A stretch of DNA of 64,000 nt from an uncultured Bacteroidota bacterium (GTDB lineage Bacteria > Bacteroidota > Bacteroidia > Bacteroidales > F082), in NCBI GenBank assembly GCA_903891085.1, contig CAITDJ010000138.1, forward strand, positions 1 through 64,000, given 5' to 3'. The first letter of the stretch is position 1; each line of letters opens with the position of its first letter. The notes beneath the pieces were generated by a model. The model ran no database searches and was not told where the DNA came from. It saw only the letters and a list, made by a program, of their open reading frames with translations. The position numbers and the translations under genes are program-made. This document shows, piece after piece, positions 63,089-64,000 of this stretch.

Positions 63089-64000
63089 ATGGAGCATCTG
63101 AAACAAACACAATTGCCTTCCTTGAATCTTGACAATATCAGTTTTGAGGACCTGTTCAATCTTGAAGAAATCCAACAAATTCAGGATGAATATGCCAGCG
63201 CAACCAATGTAGCATCCATCATTACTTTTCCTGATGGCACACCCATCACCAAGCCAAGCAATTTTTGCAAACTGTGTAATATTATTCGAAAAACTGAAAA
63301 AGGGTTGCGCTATTGTGAACATTCTGATTCCGTTATCGGTCGTCAGCACCTTGATGGTCCTATAATTGAAACCTGTTTGAGTGGCGGATTGTGGGACGCA
63401 GGTATTAGTATTACCGTTGGTGGCAAGCATCTTGCCAATTGGTTGATCGGGCAGGGCAGGACCGAATCGGCTGACCTGACAAAAATGGCTGCATATGCCA
63501 AAGAAATAGGCATTGACATGGATGAATTTTTTGCTGCTTACAACGAAGTTCCCATATTTTCATCAGCGCATTTTCAAAATATTTCACAAACGCTATATCT
63601 GATAGTCAAGCAATTATCCGATAAGGCTTATCAAAATCTTCAACAGGCGCATTTTATTGCCGAAAGTAAGAAAACGAAGGAAAAGTTGAAACAAACGATG
63701 CATAGTTACCACGATGTGTTCAATGCAGTTTCTGAAGCAATTTTTATTCAGGATGCGGATACAGCGGTAATTATTGATGTGAACAAAAGTGCTGAAATTA
63801 TTTTTGGATTCACACGTGAAGAAATTTTGGGCAAGACACCCGAATACTTTGCTTATCCCGGGAAAAATGACCTTGACCAGTTGGCTAAGAATGCACAGGA
63901 AGTGTTTACAAGTGGCATTGCAGATCGATACGAATTCTGGGCAATCCGCAAAAACGGAGAAATTTTTCCACAAGAAGTTATTTTAAACAAAGGCCGGTAC
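63089..64000 (+). CDS. PocR-PAS signalling protein, 3' end beyond the window
   Basis: An open frame starts with the ATG at 63089 (MEHLKQTQLPSLNLDN) and runs for 304 codons off the end of the window. Residues about 18-185 match the PocR ligand-binding domain, with conserved cysteines in NFCKLCN, YCEHSD and ETCLSGGLWDAGIS. A helical linker leads to a PAS domain (about 208-304) with AIFIQDADTAVIIDVN and GFTREEILGKTPEYF. PocR domains are proposed to bind small hydrocarbon-derived ligands. Given the neighbours, a histidine kinase core downstream is likely, but that part cannot be seen. No exact -7 box was found upstream. Confidence 0.85.
   Translation, partial: MEHLKQTQLPSLNLDNISFEDLFNLEEIQQIQDEYASATNVASIITFPDGTPITKPSNFCKLCNIIRKTEKGLRYCEHSDSVIGRQHLDGPIIETCLSGGLWDAGISITVGGKHLANWLIGQGRTESADLTKMAAYAKEIGIDMDEFFAAYNEVPIFSSAHFQNISQTLYLIVKQLSDKAYQNLQQAHFIAESKKTKEKLKQTMHSYHDVFNAVSEAIFIQDADTAVIIDVNKSAEIIFGFTREEILGKTPEYFAYPGKNDLDQLAKNAQEVFTSGIADRYEFWAIRKNGEIFPQEVILNKGRY

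Noticed and set aside
1-64000. Search for tRNAs, rRNAs, CRISPR arrays, insertion sequences and integrases
   Set aside because: No cloverleaf, rRNA segment, regularly spaced repeat array, transposase or integrase was recognised by eye; a covariance-model scan would be needed to exclude small RNAs.

Overview
The window looks like chromosomal DNA of a member of the Bacteroidota, probably an anaerobic, Bacteroidales-like organism. The evidence is: many exact TAnnTTTG -7 promoter boxes and few Shine-Dalgarno sequences; four secreted proteins ending in type IX secretion (T9SS) C-terminal sorting domains; the Bacteroidota gene string bamD - RNA polymerase omega - coaBC - DUF4835 - recN; a serine palmitoyltransferase (sphingolipid synthesis); and a LruC-domain lipoprotein. 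The ferredoxin-dependent 2-oxoacid oxidoreductase and the ADP-forming acyl-CoA synthetase suggest an anaerobic, at least partly amino-acid-fermenting metabolism. No rRNA, tRNA, CRISPR array, insertion sequence or integrase was recognised.

Region 1 (1-30.9 kb) is mostly housekeeping. It starts with a FakA-FakB-like fusion and a UMF1-type MFS transporter. It continues with an ADP-forming acyl-CoA synthetase, an aminotransferase and a four-gene 2-oxoacid:ferredoxin oxidoreductase operon, which together could turn amino acids into acids with ATP and reduced ferredoxin. Then come a TIGR02757 protein, fabI, the recN-DUF4835-coaBC-omega-bamD string, serine palmitoyltransferase, a membrane protein, a T9SS-exported M14 carboxypeptidase, dapA, a metallo-beta-lactamase-fold hydrolase, a zinc-ribbon protein, a T9SS protein with a CxxCH motif, argS, a GTPase related to archaeal cyclic 2,3-diphosphoglycerate synthetase, and a YitT-family membrane protein.

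Region 2 (31.0-38.7 kb) is a signalling operon: a CheR-type methyltransferase, a membrane hybrid histidine kinase (4-helix-bundle sensor, HAMP, GAF, kinase, two receivers) and an overlapping cytoplasmic hybrid kinase (receiver, PAS domains, GAF, kinase, receiver). It is followed by a decayed receiver-domain fragment.

Region 3 (38.7-45.6 kb) encodes envelope and transport proteins: a T9SS-sorted thioredoxin-fold protein, an unknown T9SS cargo protein, a beta-type carbonic anhydrase, an SLC13/DASS transporter and a large LruC/LamG lipoprotein.

Region 4 (46.3-64.0 kb) is a same-strand array of five very large sensor kinases, a decayed kinase fragment between the first two, and the start of a sixth kinase-like gene (PocR-PAS) cut by the window edge. 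The kinases fall into paralogous classes that share kinase cores, PAS domains and a 7TM sensor in different combinations, so the array looks like a product of duplication and domain shuffling. No DNA-binding response regulator and no HPt protein is encoded in the window, so the output of this roughly 33-kb signalling region is unknown.
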